Source: Craspedostauros australis
Lineage: Eukaryota; Bacillariophyta; Bacillariophyceae; Mastogloiales; Achnanthaceae
DNA: 64,000 nucleotides
NCBI GenBank assembly: GCA_026770025.1
Contig: JAMXDE010000042.1
Coordinates: 124,001 to 188,000 of the forward strand
Reading direction: 5' to 3'
Shown: positions 10,215 through 22,794 of the stretch, one piece after another
How positions within the stretch are numbered: position 1 is the stretch's first letter
Layout: the number at the start of each line of letters is the position of its first letter
Made by a program: the position numbers and the translations under genes
Notes under the pieces: generated by a model
Seen by the model: the letters and a program-made list of their open reading frames with translations, nothing else
Databases searched by the model: none
Told to the model about the DNA's origin: nothing

Positions 10215-10796
10215 TCAGAATGCTGGCTTGCTGACTGGATTGTTTGTCGTAATCTTGTACATGTGGAACAGCTCGTCTACGCTTGTTCTGCCACATTCGA
10301 ATACTGGCACGTTTTCAAATATCACCCCTCCCAATTTGATAGTGTGACAAAGGCCCACCTTGTATGTGGTTGTGTTGCTGATGAAGGACGCCATGCCGGC
10401 CAAGCTGTATGTGCTGACACGATAGTCGTGAACAGCAGCACCAAGCACATTGCCCTCGCGCAAGAGCTCGTAGTAGTTGCGCAGAGTGAGGAGCTGGCCT
10501 CGTGTGATGGTGTATTGCTCTGGCAAGAGGCGAAGACGCTGATCGTCAGGAAGTTCGCTCTTGTGTCGCGAGAGGAGGTTAGTACACTGGCGTGGCGAGA
10601 CAGACATGGCAAGAATGCACCTTGCTTTGCGTGCAATGTTTTTCTTGCCGACGAGGCAAATCGCGTAGAGGTTGGGAGCCAGCTTGATAGGTGGCAAGTC
10701 TACCCCCGCGCGCACGAACGCCACCACTTGCTCCATCTGCGGAACTGGCAAGGTCATGGCTGGGATCAGCGCTTTCCACAGCGCATTGGAGGCCAC
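10215..10796 (-). CDS. Transposase middle part (element 1)
   Basis: A 193-residue frame lying in phase with the catalytic frame and ending in TGA at 10215-10217. It shows no named domain but has the composition of a continuous protein (for example RSKSELPDD-like and LPEQYTITRGQ segments). Upstream in the same phase the frame is open to a second TGA near 10830. Read together, the pieces look like one decayed transposase gene. An alternative is a gene with unrecognised short introns. Confidence 0.5.
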   Translation of the reverse strand: MASNALWKALIPAMTLPVPQMEQVVAFVRAGVDLPPIKLAPNLYAICLVGKKNIARKARCILAMSVSPRQCTNLLSRHKSELPDDQRLRLLPEQYTITRGQLLTLRNYYELLREGNVLGAAVHDYRVSTYSLAGMASFISNTTTYKVGLCHTIKLGGVIFENVPVFECGRTSVDELFHMYKITTNNPVSKPAF

Positions 10797-10897
10797 TGCG
10801 AAGATCTTCTTCGCTTTGCTTCACACTTGCTTGTTGGATTTGCGCCCCAATACAAATCCGCAATGAGGAAATTTGGTCAGCACAGTCGCAAGGTTCT

Positions 10898-11656
10898 TCA
10901 CTCCAAGCTCTTGCAAACATTGTGGATGGTTTCAAACGCATCTCTCTTGTTCGTGTTGTATTTGTTTTGGAATCTTCCCGCATTTGATTTCCTGCTCTTG
11001 ATTTTGTTGCGTCCCTTGGGGCGGAAGGCTTCGTTGTCGCCAGCCTTGCGGCATTGGATGCACTTGCCTTTCTTTGCTGGTTGGATAGTCAGTGTGGGAA
11101 GGGGTGCGGGGAAAGCTGGAGGAGTCGGGACGCAGACTTTGACATGCACTTTTGTCCCAGCATTGGAGCCCTGTCCAAAGGCCTGGACTGTGACCTTGGA
11201 GGTGTCAAGAATCATGCCATTATTGGTGGTGATGTGCACACAGACGAAGAGCTTCTCGTTGGTTGCATTGAGTGTGCAATTTTGCTCGTGGTTGCCTAGG
11301 ATCTCAATGTCACACTCGTTGTTGAAGGTCGCGCCTTCGAGCACAGGAGGGAGGAGCTTGTCTGTTGCAGAAGTTGGATTGTGCTGCTTACCATCCATAT
11401 CCAATGGAGGCAAGAGCTTCTCAGCAGTAGATGGTGCAAAGAGTTCCTTGCAATCAATCGGATTGGATGGGAAGGGACGCACGGATGGAGAGGAGGGAAA
11501 ACGCTGCTTCTTGGAGGGAGAAGGATTGGCGTCCTTCGACGCAGCTTTCGTGGTAGAGACGGGCATGATGCTGATTGGTACTGATGGGTGGATAGAGAAA
11601 ACTAGTAATGATGGAAATGAACTGAGCAGGAGGAGTGCAAGAAGGTGACAATACAA
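10898..11656 (-). CDS. Transposase N-terminal part (element 1)
   Basis: A 252-residue frame starting near the right end of element 1. It has a Ser/Pro/Lys-rich start, then a basic Cys-containing stretch (KGKCIQCRKAGDNEAFRPKG followed by KNKIKSRKS-like residues) near residue 215 that may bind DNA or zinc. It ends 100 bp before the middle part and in a different frame, so a frameshift or an intron separates them. It has no relative that I recognise outside this element. Confidence 0.5.
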   Translation of the reverse strand: MYCHLLALLLLSSFPSLLVFSIHPSVPISIMPVSTTKAASKDANPSPSKKQRFPSSPSVRPFPSNPIDCKELFAPSTAEKLLPPLDMDGKQHNPTSATDKLLPPVLEGATFNNECDIEILGNHEQNCTLNATNEKLFVCVHITTNNGMILDTSKVTVQAFGQGSNAGTKVHVKVCVPTPPAFPAPLPTLTIQPAKKGKCIQCRKAGDNEAFRPKGRNKIKSRKSNAGRFQNKYNTNKRDAFETIHNVCKSLE

Positions 11657-11994
11657 GAACTACATGAACATGCCACAAGCACAGCACACCACCGCAGAAA
11701 AGCAAAACTCGATTTGGCGGCAAAATGTGAGGAGATTGGTGACATGTGACGAGAGCCAAATTTGAATTTGAATGTTAACGTTAACTAACGGTTTGTTATT
11801 TCAAAAACGTGTTTGGACAAGTTGAACAACGGCGTCGCTGAAATGTCAAATTCCGTGCGCAACCCGTCAAAAAAATGTCTCTCCCGAACGTGTCTGCGCA
11901 CATTGCGTTGTTTGCATCGGAAAAGCTAATCAATGCCTTGCGATCATCACGGAGCAGTGTTCATATTCGACCAAGAGGACCGTAAATCTACAAA

Positions 11995-12152
11995 GGTCGA
12001 TAAAAATTAAAATAAGACATTAAAGCAAAATCGGCGTCCACTATGATTCTTATATTTTTCTCTAGTTTATGAATATGTGAGTGGCTTGGCTGAAAGCCCC
12101 GTAAGTTGCCACCCCTCCAGGACCGACTGCAGGTCCCGTCACACAACCGGGT
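11995..12152 (-). repeat. Right terminal inverted repeat of element 1
   Basis: Inverted partner of 7564-7721; ends CACACAACCGGGT directly before CATAAG. Confidence 0.92.
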
Positions 12153-12158
12153 CATAAG
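12153..12158. repeat. Target-site hexamer CATAAG, copy 2 (shared by two elements)
   Basis: The hexamer lies between the last base of element 1 and the first base of the 38-bp inverted end of element 2, so it serves as flank for both. Confidence 0.9.
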
Positions 12159-12196
12159 AGCCCATTCAGTCACAAACCAACGAGTCGCGGGGGGAG
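12159..12196 (+). repeat. Left 38-bp inverted end of element 2
   Basis: Begins AGCCCATTCAGTCACAAACC and ends in a run of six G followed by AG. One mismatch, at base 2, against its partner at 25392-25429. Confidence 0.9.
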
Positions 12197-13371
12197 CAGT
12201 CTACATGCGTTTTCAGGTTATTGCAGAATATTATGCAGCGTATTGTGAAGTATATATAAAAAAATGTCCGAGGTGGATCATCATTATATTAGATAAGTTA
12301 TGGGCTGCTGTGGGTTTCAGGTAGACTCTTTGTAGGCACGCACGAAGTGAAGACGAACGGATGGTGTCAGAACACGATTTCGTTGATGGGGCTTCGGATC
12401 GACGAGAAATACAGCATCACAGTTGCCAGCTGGTGGTTTCTGGTGGATTCCGAAGAGGGACGCTAGCGCTAAGTAGCGAGAAGCCTTGAAACCTTTTTGT
12501 TGATCTTCGAAGATGTCAAAGAAGACAAGATTGATCTTTTTGGGGCAACGAGAGAACATCAACGTTAAACATGAATCATCCTTTGTATGTGCTTCTTTCG
12601 TGCGTTCTCTGTTTGACTCGTGCTGGAGAATATTCGAATTATTTTGATCCAATCGTTGTGTTTCCTACTGATCAACAGTTTGGGGGTCATGCGTACAGAC
12701 GGATGTTCTGCCATGTACATAGCACCAGAATGAAATGACGATCGTGTGGTTCCGCTTCTGCTCCCATTCCTGTCTCACCAAAAGACGCGCCGAATTGGTT
12801 GCATCTGCAGGCGTGCTTTATGACCGTCGCAACGAAATGTCAGGAGAGCGGGACGAAATGATTGGACAGAGAATCAAATGATGACGTTTGATAGTGTCAA
12901 CGACGAAATCAAGTGAACAATCATCTCATTTTGAATGTGAACCTGCATCACACACGTATCACACATGTAGACATCATGTAGACAAGTTCTTTTGAGAACG
13001 AACTCTATTGTAGGACGTGACGCAAGCCAATATGTAAACTGAACACCCTTGCTCCAAAGCGATGATGAGCGGGAGGATTCCACCATTTCCCTCCCCCAGC
13101 TTCCTCACTACCACCCAGAAGACTACAGTCACTTCAATGCTTCATCAATGCTCTACTTCTGAGGTTCGAAATGATGGTGTCATATATATACCTCACTGAT
13201 TATAACCGTTAAGTTATGCGCTGGGTGGCGCTTTGATTCTGCCTTGTTTATTCTCCATGTCTGCACGCAGTGGGAACGGATGTGTCAGTATTATGATTGT
13301 GTTGGGAGAGAGGGCTGTGTCCATTAGTCAGGTCTGTTTGCTGGCGATGTTGTGGTGGCAGGGGAATCGTC
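12197..13371. other. No recognisable gene
   Basis: AT-rich just inside the left end (around 12230-12300), then mixed composition. A 111-residue minus-strand frame (12317-12652) has no domain I recognise and is not supported as a gene. Confidence 0.5.
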
Positions 13372-14187
13372 TCAGGGTGCTATCCGCCTATAGTTCCATT
13401 TCCAGTTCACAAGCACTGCTGTGGCTGGTGACGCATTGCCTCCAAGGCCTTGGTGCATGGCTTGGACCCACGGAATGAGCTGGGCGGTCTGCTCAGTGTG
13501 CGGATGATGCTCCCAAAGTGGGTGCAGGACTGCAGGGATGGTGTTTGGCAGGCATGTTCGCAGCATCTGAAAATATTGGAGCAGCACAGGCGTCGTGTCA
13601 TCGGAAGTCTGGGACGCTTTGACCTTGGTCTGGTCCTGCCATTGCATCAGTGTCGTATGCCACATGAGGTTGGTAACACTGTCCTGCCAATTGTGAAGTA
13701 GTCGAGGGCGCGCCTGCAATGGTGAGGTGCCATGGGAGGTGCTTGCGCACTCCACTGCATTGCCCATCCGCCCTAAATCATGGCCATCCAGCCTACTTTG
13801 CTTTGCTGCAGCTGTATGGATTTGGTGGGGGAGTCGCGAACGCCGGAGAGACGATGGTGTCAACATGGCTTGGATCCAACACCTGATGTCGAACAGTGTG
13901 GACAGGACTATCCACAAATGCCCAACGCAACCATCAACCATGTTGTTGATCACAGCATCACTCTCCATCATCATCTCAGTATGAGGATGCATTGAACTGG
14001 AATGCCTGTCATGTATGTCCATGACACAGTTACTTCTACAGAAGGTCAAAACCTCAGAATCCTGGATGGAACCCATCACTCTCTGATCTTCGTGACAGTG
14101 GAAAGCTGGCATGCAACTGCTGGCCGATGGAGTGCCAATGAAGTACACAAACAAAGCATCACCGCACATACGACCCGTGTGAGTCAA
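13372..14187 (-). CDS. Hypothetical open frame inside element 2
   Basis: A 271-residue frame rich in His, Met, Gln and Ser, with no motif, signal peptide or repeat that I recognise. Its length is above what chance usually gives at this base composition, and it is the longest minus-strand frame in element 2. It could be a remnant of the element's own gene or of an inserted retroelement. The overlapping plus-strand frames are shorter. Support as a real gene is weak. Confidence 0.2.
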   Translation of the reverse strand: MTHTGRMCGDALFVYFIGTPSASSCMPAFHCHEDQRVMGSIQDSEVLTFCRSNCVMDIHDRHSSSMHPHTEMMMESDAVINNMVDGCVGHLWIVLSTLFDIRCWIQAMLTPSSLRRSRLPHQIHTAAAKQSRLDGHDLGRMGNAVECASTSHGTSPLQARPRLLHNWQDSVTNLMWHTTLMQWQDQTKVKASQTSDDTTPVLLQYFQMLRTCLPNTIPAVLHPLWEHHPHTEQTAQLIPWVQAMHQGLGGNASPATAVLVNWKWNYRRIAP

Positions 14188-17100
14188 TAGCGGTGCGGTC
14201 CAGGCAGGATTCTTTGATTTTGGTCCTTCGATTTAGATGAGACTTGGCACACATACACTTTAACATACTTAGATTAATAATCCGAGATTGTAGCTTCAGA
14301 GAGGCCTTATCTTTATAGTTATGAGGTGATGAAGTTGGGCAGGCTACCTCTAATGGAGCCCACGATCTGTCGTGTTGTTTTTCTCGAGTTTGAGACTATC
14401 TCATGACATTTTGGTTTGTTCACGAGTTCGAGAATCTGTTTTTCGTTGGTCCGAGGCAAAACTTGATGCCAATTGCCGCACAGACGGGCAGACGACACAA
14501 TTTCTGGGTGCTCACAACATGATGAACTCGCGGTGTCAACGTGTGAAGCTGTCCCAACTGCTCTTCCCTCGCTCATTCTTGATTCATTGCACACAGGATT
14601 ATGATGGTGAAGGCGGTACTTCGAATGGAGAGGGGATAGTCGAGCTTTAAAGCTTCTGAAAGAGTGAGGCGACGATGGAGAATGGGATTGACATCCTCAG
14701 TCTCGTGCATTGCCGTGTTGTACTGTGACGAATGTCCTTGTTCGCATGTGTTCGATCTCAGTCGTCCAATTCAACCCTTGTCGAAGAAATCGTCCCAAGT
14801 CTTTGAAGGAAGTCATTTATGAAGTATCGAAGTACATGTAGTCTTCTGGGTGGCAGTGAGTAAGCTGGAGAAGAAGCAATGGTGGAACCCCTTTAGTCAA
14901 CATAAATTCAAAGCGGGAGAAGCCATTTTAAATATTGGCTCGCTTAACTCTCATTAACGTTACTCATGTTGGATGGCAACGATCTACGCAATTTCGTCTA
15001 CTGAGAAATGTGAACGTTTGAAATTCAAATTTGAAATTATCCGTTGGTACTCGTATTTTATCATTGACATTCGTCAAACGTCATCATCAGTATTCCTTGT
15101 CCAATCACTTCGTCTCATTATCATGACGTATGTATGCGGGTACACGGACAGACAGTATCTGGTTCTCGCAAAGCATTCGAACTCAACAAATTCAATCGCA
15201 TCGTTCGGTGAGAGGCGTTGGGTGGACCAACAGATTCGTCCCACCGACACCGTCAACAATAGAAACTGAACAACAACGCAATTGCATCCAGCACAGCAAG
15301 TCAACCAGGGCCACAGGTCAACATGATCATCAACAACGACTCCATTGCGGCCATCGACGATATGGTCAGTGTGTGCTTAGCAGAATGACACTGCGTAGTT
15401 CAGTATTGACAGCATCGTCGATGGCCATGAGACACCACCATCTCATGAACACGCCAGCGGAGACATCTACCAAGCTACTCCACCAACACCTACCGCAGCA
15501 TTGTTAGCAGATGCAGCAACCATCGTCAACACTTTGTACCGACACACAAGGAACACAAGTATGGTTGAAGGGCAATGGTGGATCTGGAGCTGCATCTCCT
15601 TGCACTCCCACTGCAGGCCAAATTCTCATCCTACATGATGTCGCTGGGCAAAGGGCAGTGAAAAGCAGTTGGCAATGCACAACGAGCTGCAAATGCTGTG
15701 AATCAGGACAACAGCAGCCTCAACAACACTGACATCACAGTGGCAAGGACAATGCTCAGTGAGTTGGTGCATTCAGAGCCTTGTGGATGGCTGAGCCTTG
15801 AGCCTGTGGAATGAACATCACAGTAGTCTTCAGAAGTTGTATATTCGGCTGATGGTCAATAGCAGAGCATCTGGCTGGAAGCAACTGCTGGGCAGAGAGC
15901 ACAGCATATAGTACAGATCTCATCAGTGTATGTCGCAACAGACGGAGAGCACCACATCCCGTCGAAAGCATGAAAGGCAACATCCGGCTGACGCCAACAC
16001 ACATACTAGTCACCGGTGCCACACAGAATGCAGAGCGCAGACTGCTTCCTGAAGCAACCAACTGATGATAAGACTGCATTCAGCAAGATCCGGGAATATT
16101 GTCATTGATCAACAAGTCGTAGGAAGTTTCCAGAAGAAGCAAAAGGGCTTCCAACCACAGCCAATGAATTCATACACGGCTCAATATCAAGAAGAGTATC
16201 TGGCTTCAACCAGCTACTTCTGGGTTAGTATTGAGCACCACTACATGATGTTTGGCAACCAGTAGTGAAACAATGGAGAACATTCAGAATGAGGAGCATC
16301 CAACCACAACCAAATCCACAAAGAAGATCCAACAGGAGGCAACCAGCAGCAGAAAAGGACCAAGCATCAAATATACTGCAAAGTAATTGGCAACAATCAA
16401 GAAACTACAAATCCCCAACACCAGAGTACCCAACAAAGAGCATAGTACATGCAGCAAAGTATCTCAAAACGATCAACAGATCACTCTGCATCATTTGGCA
16501 GAGAGCAGAGCCCACAGGTCACAGCTGCAGAGCCTGCAGAGCTCACAGGGTACATAACAGAGAACACCCAACTGAGTTCTGTTGGCTGCAACCAACAAAT
16601 CAGCAGAGTATTTGGCAACAATCACTTGTTCCAGTTTGATTTGTCATCACCTACATCAATGCCACTCATTGATCATTGTGCTCTAATTGATGTTGCTCCT
16701 CTGGCATCCCATGGAATGCTGTCTGATGCGGATGCGCACCCGCACACACTACATATTCTGTGTGGCTCAAATGTCAAACAGCATGAGCATCGTACGATCT
16801 ACAATTCCATCCACAAAATCCATTCCAAACTGTCGCCGCTCCCAAACACACGAACAAACCAACACAAACGAACACAAATGAATGGGCAGACAAGTGATCA
16901 CTCCGCACAACAAACAAAATCCACAATTCAGCAGCGCAAATCAACCAACAGACAAACGACCAAATCCACGAATGGCAGAACACACAGAATGGACAAACTC
17001 CTGCACCAATAGATGCCAATCAAACATACGATACCGCTCTTCGCATCCGAAGATCTTTTGCAGCAATGGTCAACTACTGTGCTCATCGGCCAGTCCCCCA

Positions 17101-20100
17101 CAGCCGCCAATGCCGTCAATGCCATCAATGCCATCAACAACCGACCAAATCCTCCTGCATGTCCAGCGAGAAATGGTGGAATGCATGGTACCATCAATGC
17201 GTCGAAGCCATCATGTCATACCAAAGGATGCCCACTGTGGCTTGATCACAAAGATCATCTGTGCCTGTGTTGTCCTTGAGAGTCCGTACCATTCCTTCCA
17301 CGCCACTGCCACTGTCGCACACATGAAAGGATTGTCTGAGAACATGATCGTGGGATGCGTGGAGTGCGCAGGGTACCTCCTCGAGGAGCTCTGCAATGGC
17401 CATGCCGACAAGCAGTTAATGAAGAATGTCGCCAAGGACCCAGGCATCCTTGTCTGCATCATCAGGTTGATTTGCGCCAACCTGGATGCAGTTCTTGTCT
17501 TCTCATCCATCCAATCGTGGAGGTCATGCACTTCCAGTACATGCGCTGGCTTGGAGGTAAGTGTTGACGCACAACCGCAGTTGCAGCAACCCATCACCAT
17601 CACTGTAGCAATTGCCCATCATGAGTTTGTGTGCTGCACTTCAAACACTTGCACACCAACACAATCACACCCATTCTCTCCTTCTCCTTTTCTCTTCATC
17701 CATACTATTCATCCATTCCACATCATCCTGATGGGACCGAATGTAATGCAATGCATAATCGCAGGGTTTCCAGACAACCTCTAGTTCCTCATCACCACAG
17801 TCATGCAGCACACAACACACCGCACACTTCGCGCAGCACACAGCACACAGGCCTACTCATAAGAACTACTTCGCCTCGATCAACACCAACTTCTGTCCAT
17901 ATGCCAGCATTGGCCCAACTGTCGCTACAATCATGTGCAAGCCAGGTGTTGATACCACCATGAACCTCATCGATTTTGCCCACTTTGCAGGAGCATCCTT
18001 TCAGAACATGGAAGAGTCACCAGATGCAGCATTCCACATGCTGAGAGCAGAATGAAGTGAGCCACTCCCAAGTGCAAAGAGAATCAACAGAAGAAGATCG
18101 CCATCGCCGCCTTCTCCTTCCCATCCTGCAAGATCAACGTTGATACTGCCACCTCCTTCAACATCTTCAGCGTGGCCAAGGCTATCCTGGAACAGCTCAT
18201 GAGCAAGAGATGCGATGTCAGTGGTGGCAACAGCATTGACAACGCCACCAAGGAGGATATGCTGAAGGCCGTCCTGAAGGATATCGTCAACAACATCATC
18301 AACACTCTGGAAGCAATGCTCTCCTTTCCAGAGCTCAATTTTCCCACCACAGGGATCCAGGCAAGTACTATTCATGATGATGTTTTGAATGCAAGCGAGA
18401 TCACAACTGCCTCCTCTTTACCAATTCCATCAACACTGCTAGCCTGCATCACATACTCATGGCCTACACGTACCCATCACCCAATTCTCTGTTGAAATTC
18501 CCTTTTGTACCAACAGTAACGTGCTCCTGTAACGTTCAGGAGTGATTGATCCTACACTTGCCATGTTGAAAGCAAGGGGGATTTTGTTATTTCTGTCCTC
18601 TGTTCTGGTTCAGTCCTGTACGATCAGGAATTTCTGATGTCACACATTTCGACAAGGGTCGTCAGGTTTTGCAGATGAAAAACTGCCCTTTGCTGTGCGC
18701 AGTAATGTGGCACCTGAGTTGCCCTCTCCTGATTGCACATGTTCAAACCTCTCCTTTTGAGTTGCAAGCACCGAGTCCCAAAGTTCAATATTTGGATGAC
18801 TATCTGGGGATGAATACATTGTGAATGACCAAGTTGTTGACTTGCTCATTTCTCAGATCAACGTCCCAGAACTTGGCACTTGTGAACTATTGTAGAGCTT
18901 GTCAGTGATGCCCTCCATCACCTCTTCCTTGACTTGGTCCGCTGTTGTTTGTTTGGCATTGTTGGCTTCCATTTTTGGGGTTGGTGTGTTGCTGCCATGG
19001 GACTGTGCACGGACACCAGAACCAGACCACCATCATTGCAGTTGGCAAAGCTGACACCAATGGGCAAGGATGAGGGTGGTGCTAGTGCGACAGGCATCAA
19101 TGAGATGAATCTGGAGGCAGTGGATGCTCACTGCAAGGATAACAAAGGTAGAGCTGAGGGGGAGGGGGTAGGTCCCAGCATGGGGCCTTGAATCACCGTG
19201 GTCATGGGAGGGAGAAGCTTGTTGGCCATGGTAGAGAACGTGTGTGAGTTGGGCACATGAGTTGTCCTGGTCAAGGTGGGGAAAGACAGCCATGGATACA
19301 GTTCTGGCTGCCTCTGTTATCATCCTGGTTTGGATCATCATCTTGCTGGCTTCTGTATTCTGGACATTCACTCTTTGTTGGTTGCTTGTGGTTGGCTCCT
19401 GAATTTGGTTTTTGATGTTGATGAACAGGTTGTCTCTCTGTTTGATGGGTGGATTCAGGGGTACGATGGGTATTGACCTGAAGGGATTGCTGTTGGAGTT
19501 GTGATGGAGCTGCGATGAATTTGTCTCTGCTGAGAGGGAAGGGAATGTCACTATTTCCAGTCTCCGGATGCCCGGGTGACCACGGGTAACCCCCAAGTGT
19601 AAGTGTTGGTAGGTAGATACATTCAGAGGCCATTCAGATAGTGGTGGGAGAGCAGATTAGTTTGGGACATCAGCATTTCCTTCAGTTGATTCTCTCTCAG
19701 GTTTACTCACACTTGGAAGTTCGGACTGCCCTCCTGAGGGTGTTTGGGCGTTTGGGTGAATGTGTTGATGTTTGTGCTTGCGAGTGTGTGATTTTGGATG
19801 TGGTGATGTGTACGGTCTGCGTCGTTTGTTGACATGAATGATCACAACATGACTTAGTCAGAGGGGTCGGCAATCGCTTGGACATGCACAAACTACACAG
19901 GAACAAGAATCCACGAAAAAATCATACTCGTTCCCATTCAGCAGCGCAGGTGAATGTGTGTGCTACGTTGGTACGGCAAGATAACAGTTGGCAAACAATC
20001 CAGATCTATTCTACACAGAAAATCAAAATCACGCAGAGTAGAATAGTAGGGTGCGAGTCGAGCCTGCAGCGCACATGATGTTGTGACGAATGTAGAAGAG

Positions 20101-21356
20101 TATGATACGAGATCGCTCAGCAAAAACGTGCGGTGCAAAAAAGGAAGAGAAAGCGAGAATCGAACCGAAGCAAAATAATATCGCAAGCGTCCTCTCACAG
20201 TGACCACAATGCATTGCTGCGACAGAGCATACAAACTTCAAATACCGTCGATTGCATTAACACTCCCACGACCAGTGTCGCAAACACACACTTCGAAATG
20301 GATTGGCAAACGCTACGCTTCTGAAACCAAAACACACGCGAAAATCAGCTCTGATCTGAACCAGGTGGAATGAAGACGTCAATTCGAACGTCTGTCCAAC
20401 CACACGCAACTTTGGCGATGTCACGCACCACGGAACATGTGACATCACACCGTACTTAACGAAAACAAGTACGACGTCATCGCAGGGCCGACTCCGATTA
20501 ACGTCTGTAACGTTCAAATGAGCACACATTCTTGTTTTCCATCAAGCTACCCACCAAGCAAAACACAAAGAAAGCGAAAATCAGATAGAAATGGGTTCCA
20601 CGTGTCGTGACATGATCCCCCACAACTCAACGTCTGTCCGCTTGCATCGTATTTTGCCTCTAAAACAGTAGATTGCCACCCTCATAACTTTATAACTAAG
20701 GCCTGGACTCACCATCTAACGCCTGAATCATGTTACCATAACGATAAAGTATATAAATATAGGTTTTGATTTTTATGAGGGGCCGTACAAGCTTGGGCCA
20801 AAATGCATTCTGCCTGGACCGCACCGCTTTTCGCTCACACGGGTCATACAAAAAACATATGTAAAATGTGCATGGGTGCTCCTCTAACCAAAGCAAGCTC
20901 ATGTGTGGTACAAAGTAGCTATTCTGCATCCATTGTGATGAGTGCATGGTGTGAGAGCCTGTACAAAGCAGAGAACACAAGAATTATGATTTCGGTGTGA
21001 GGTGGAGTAAAAGCATGAAGTCTCTGTCCACACAGATGGACAATATCCAGACTGTGACACCCGCTACAATTGATGAACTGGGACGACCAAACAATCTGAA
21101 AGTATGTAACTACTCTAATCAGTTGCAGCCGCCGCTCGCTTCATGTTGCTGGCCACACAGGGACATCACTCCGGAGACGTGGTCCCAGTGCCTCGTGAAG
21201 AGGGGCGGAGAGGTCTGCTTGGTAGACATGTCGGCAGCGATCCAACCAGACAAGTTTCTGCGAACGCAATGTGGTCGTTTTCCACCCACTGTTGAACAGC
21301 AAAATGTTGAATGGCGTCGTGGCGTGTGCGACGCGAGGGCTGCCGTGCGTTGGCCA
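14188..21356. other. Long stretch without a supported gene inside element 2
   Basis: Frames of up to 300 residues occur (for example 16449-17012 and 16882-17784, plus), but they overlap in different phases, are rich in Gln, His, Thr and Ser, and show no domain. Around 15250-16600 the plus strand is Gln/Asn-rich and could be a worn gag-like remnant; this is only an impression. CA/TG-rich runs are common. No RNA gene was found. Confidence 0.45.
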
Positions 21357-22335
21357 TCATGAGCGTAATTCAGTTGTTCTCGTACAGCACCGTACCACAC
21401 CGCTGAAGTACACCAAGCTTGCCAAGGATGCAACAAATGCATAATGCCATGCGACCATCATCGGAAGCACAGAGAAGTTCAGCCTCTGTGCTGGACATGG
21501 CAACCATGATCTGCACTCTCGGTTTCCATGCGATGGCAGCAGCAGCGAGATGGAAAATGATGGACAACACTGACTGTTGTTGCTGAGTGTCCATGGCCCA
21601 ATCACTGTCAGCATACCTTTAGAGGACATTGGGTTGTTCTGCTGGATGGCCAAATACATCATCATGTGCTGGCATTTGCTTGGCTGGAACAGGCATGGGT
21701 GGTAGTGCAGGGACAACGTCGGTGCAATGCAGCGCGATGCCTTGAGCGGGAGTGCGGAAGAGATATCGAGAAACCTGCTTGGCGACAGCGAAATGATCTA
21801 TGGCCAGCCTCGCCAAGAATTAAAAGAGTTTCACGATGGGAAAAGCGATGGCTGGCCTACAGGTGATCATGGGACAGATGAGTTCGCCGATAGCCTCACA
21901 ATAGCATTCAATGTCTGCCTGTGCCTGCTTGAGGCCGCATGCATCCAAGGCTTCAGAATCGTCCAGCTTGCGTATGCGCGCATTGCCATCATCCATTGGA
22001 GTGAGTGCACCATTCATCTTCTTCTGCTCATTCCATTTGAAAACCTTTTTGAGATGTGTGCTATTGTGGATGGAGACATGTGTGGCAGCTTGGATCAGAT
22101 ATGCACCAATGAAGTGTTGGAGAACACTGAATCATTTCATGGGAATGAACAGGAACGAATCCAAGCTCATCGCAGATCGTGGAGCAAGCTGCTACATCAC
22201 TGCATGCAATGGCAAAGTCGTCAACCTTACATAGAAAGAGCATGTTGTGTTCTTTGTAAGCACTGCGGTATAGGCATAGAGCATGCATGGTGGGCCTGAA
22301 ACCCATGCGCTGCAGCTGTGCATCAACGTGCACCG
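21357..22335 (-). mobile_element. Ty1/copia pol remnant (RT and RNase H)
   Basis: Minus-strand segments carry copia signatures: VDDFAIA and YRSAYKEHN of the reverse transcriptase at about 22150-22290, and AWKPRVQ, SSTEAELL and ASDDGRMAL of RNase H at about 21380-21560. The element is old and heavily broken, with several breaks, and no terminal repeats can be assigned. Confidence 0.75.
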
Positions 22336-22685
22336 CCCACTGCCATAGTGCTCAGGAATGACCCTGAAGATTCTTGCTGATGAGAGTCATGCAGCCAAAC
22401 GGAATGGGTGCGCGTCCCTACGACCGCCACCAGTCAGCAAAGGGGCTGTCAACATGCATGAAGTACTTCTGTGCACCACAAGAAGCCTCTGCAAATGCAT
22501 TGTAAATGCCAGTGCCAGAGATGGTCTTGTTCTCCATGGTTGTGACAGCAATTAACAACCAGAGTTGCTGTGAATGTGTGCCCTGTGATTGCTGCCTTGC
22601 CTGTTGGAATGTACATATGTGTATGTGCATCGCTCACCCATTGTTCTCTTATGCTCTACACACAAGCGGTGCAAACATTTGTGTT
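22336..22685. other. No recognisable feature
   Basis: Spacer between the copia remnant and the 11-bp tandem array; only short frames. Confidence 0.4.
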
Positions 22686-22794
22686 GTGAGTGATCTGTGA
22701 GTGATCTGTGAGTGATCTGTGAGTGATCTGTGAGTGATCTGTGAGTGATCTGTGATTGATCTGTGATTGATCTGTGATTGATCTGTGATTGATC
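22686..22794. repeat. 11-bp tandem array, 10 units
   Basis: Six units of GTGAGTGATCT are followed by four of GTGATTGATCT (the last one base short). Every unit has one GATC. The sharp change of variant half-way suggests two rounds of local expansion. Confidence 0.95.

Larger units (their letters stand above)
7564..12152 (-). mobile_element. DNA transposon with 158-bp TIRs and 6-bp TSD (element 1)
   Basis: A 4589-bp unit bounded by inverted repeats starting ACCCGGTTGTGTGACGGG at both ends and flanked by identical CATAAG hexamers. It carries three minus-strand frames (10898-11656, 10215-10796, 7995-10211) that together look like one transposase. A 6-bp duplication fits several eukaryotic superfamilies (for example IS3EU and Dada as I recall them), so I leave the superfamily open. 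About 93% identity between the two ends suggests moderate age. Only about 270 bp separate each TIR from coding sequence on the left, and about 340 bp on the right. Confidence 0.9.

Noticed and set aside
20090-20170. tRNA gene suggested by a GGTTCGATTC string on the minus strand
   Set aside because: The flanking bases do not form a T stem, and no acceptor or anticodon arm follows.
22686-22794. Possible CRISPR-like array
   Set aside because: Units are 11 bp and directly abutting, with no spacers; it is a plain tandem repeat in nuclear-type DNA.
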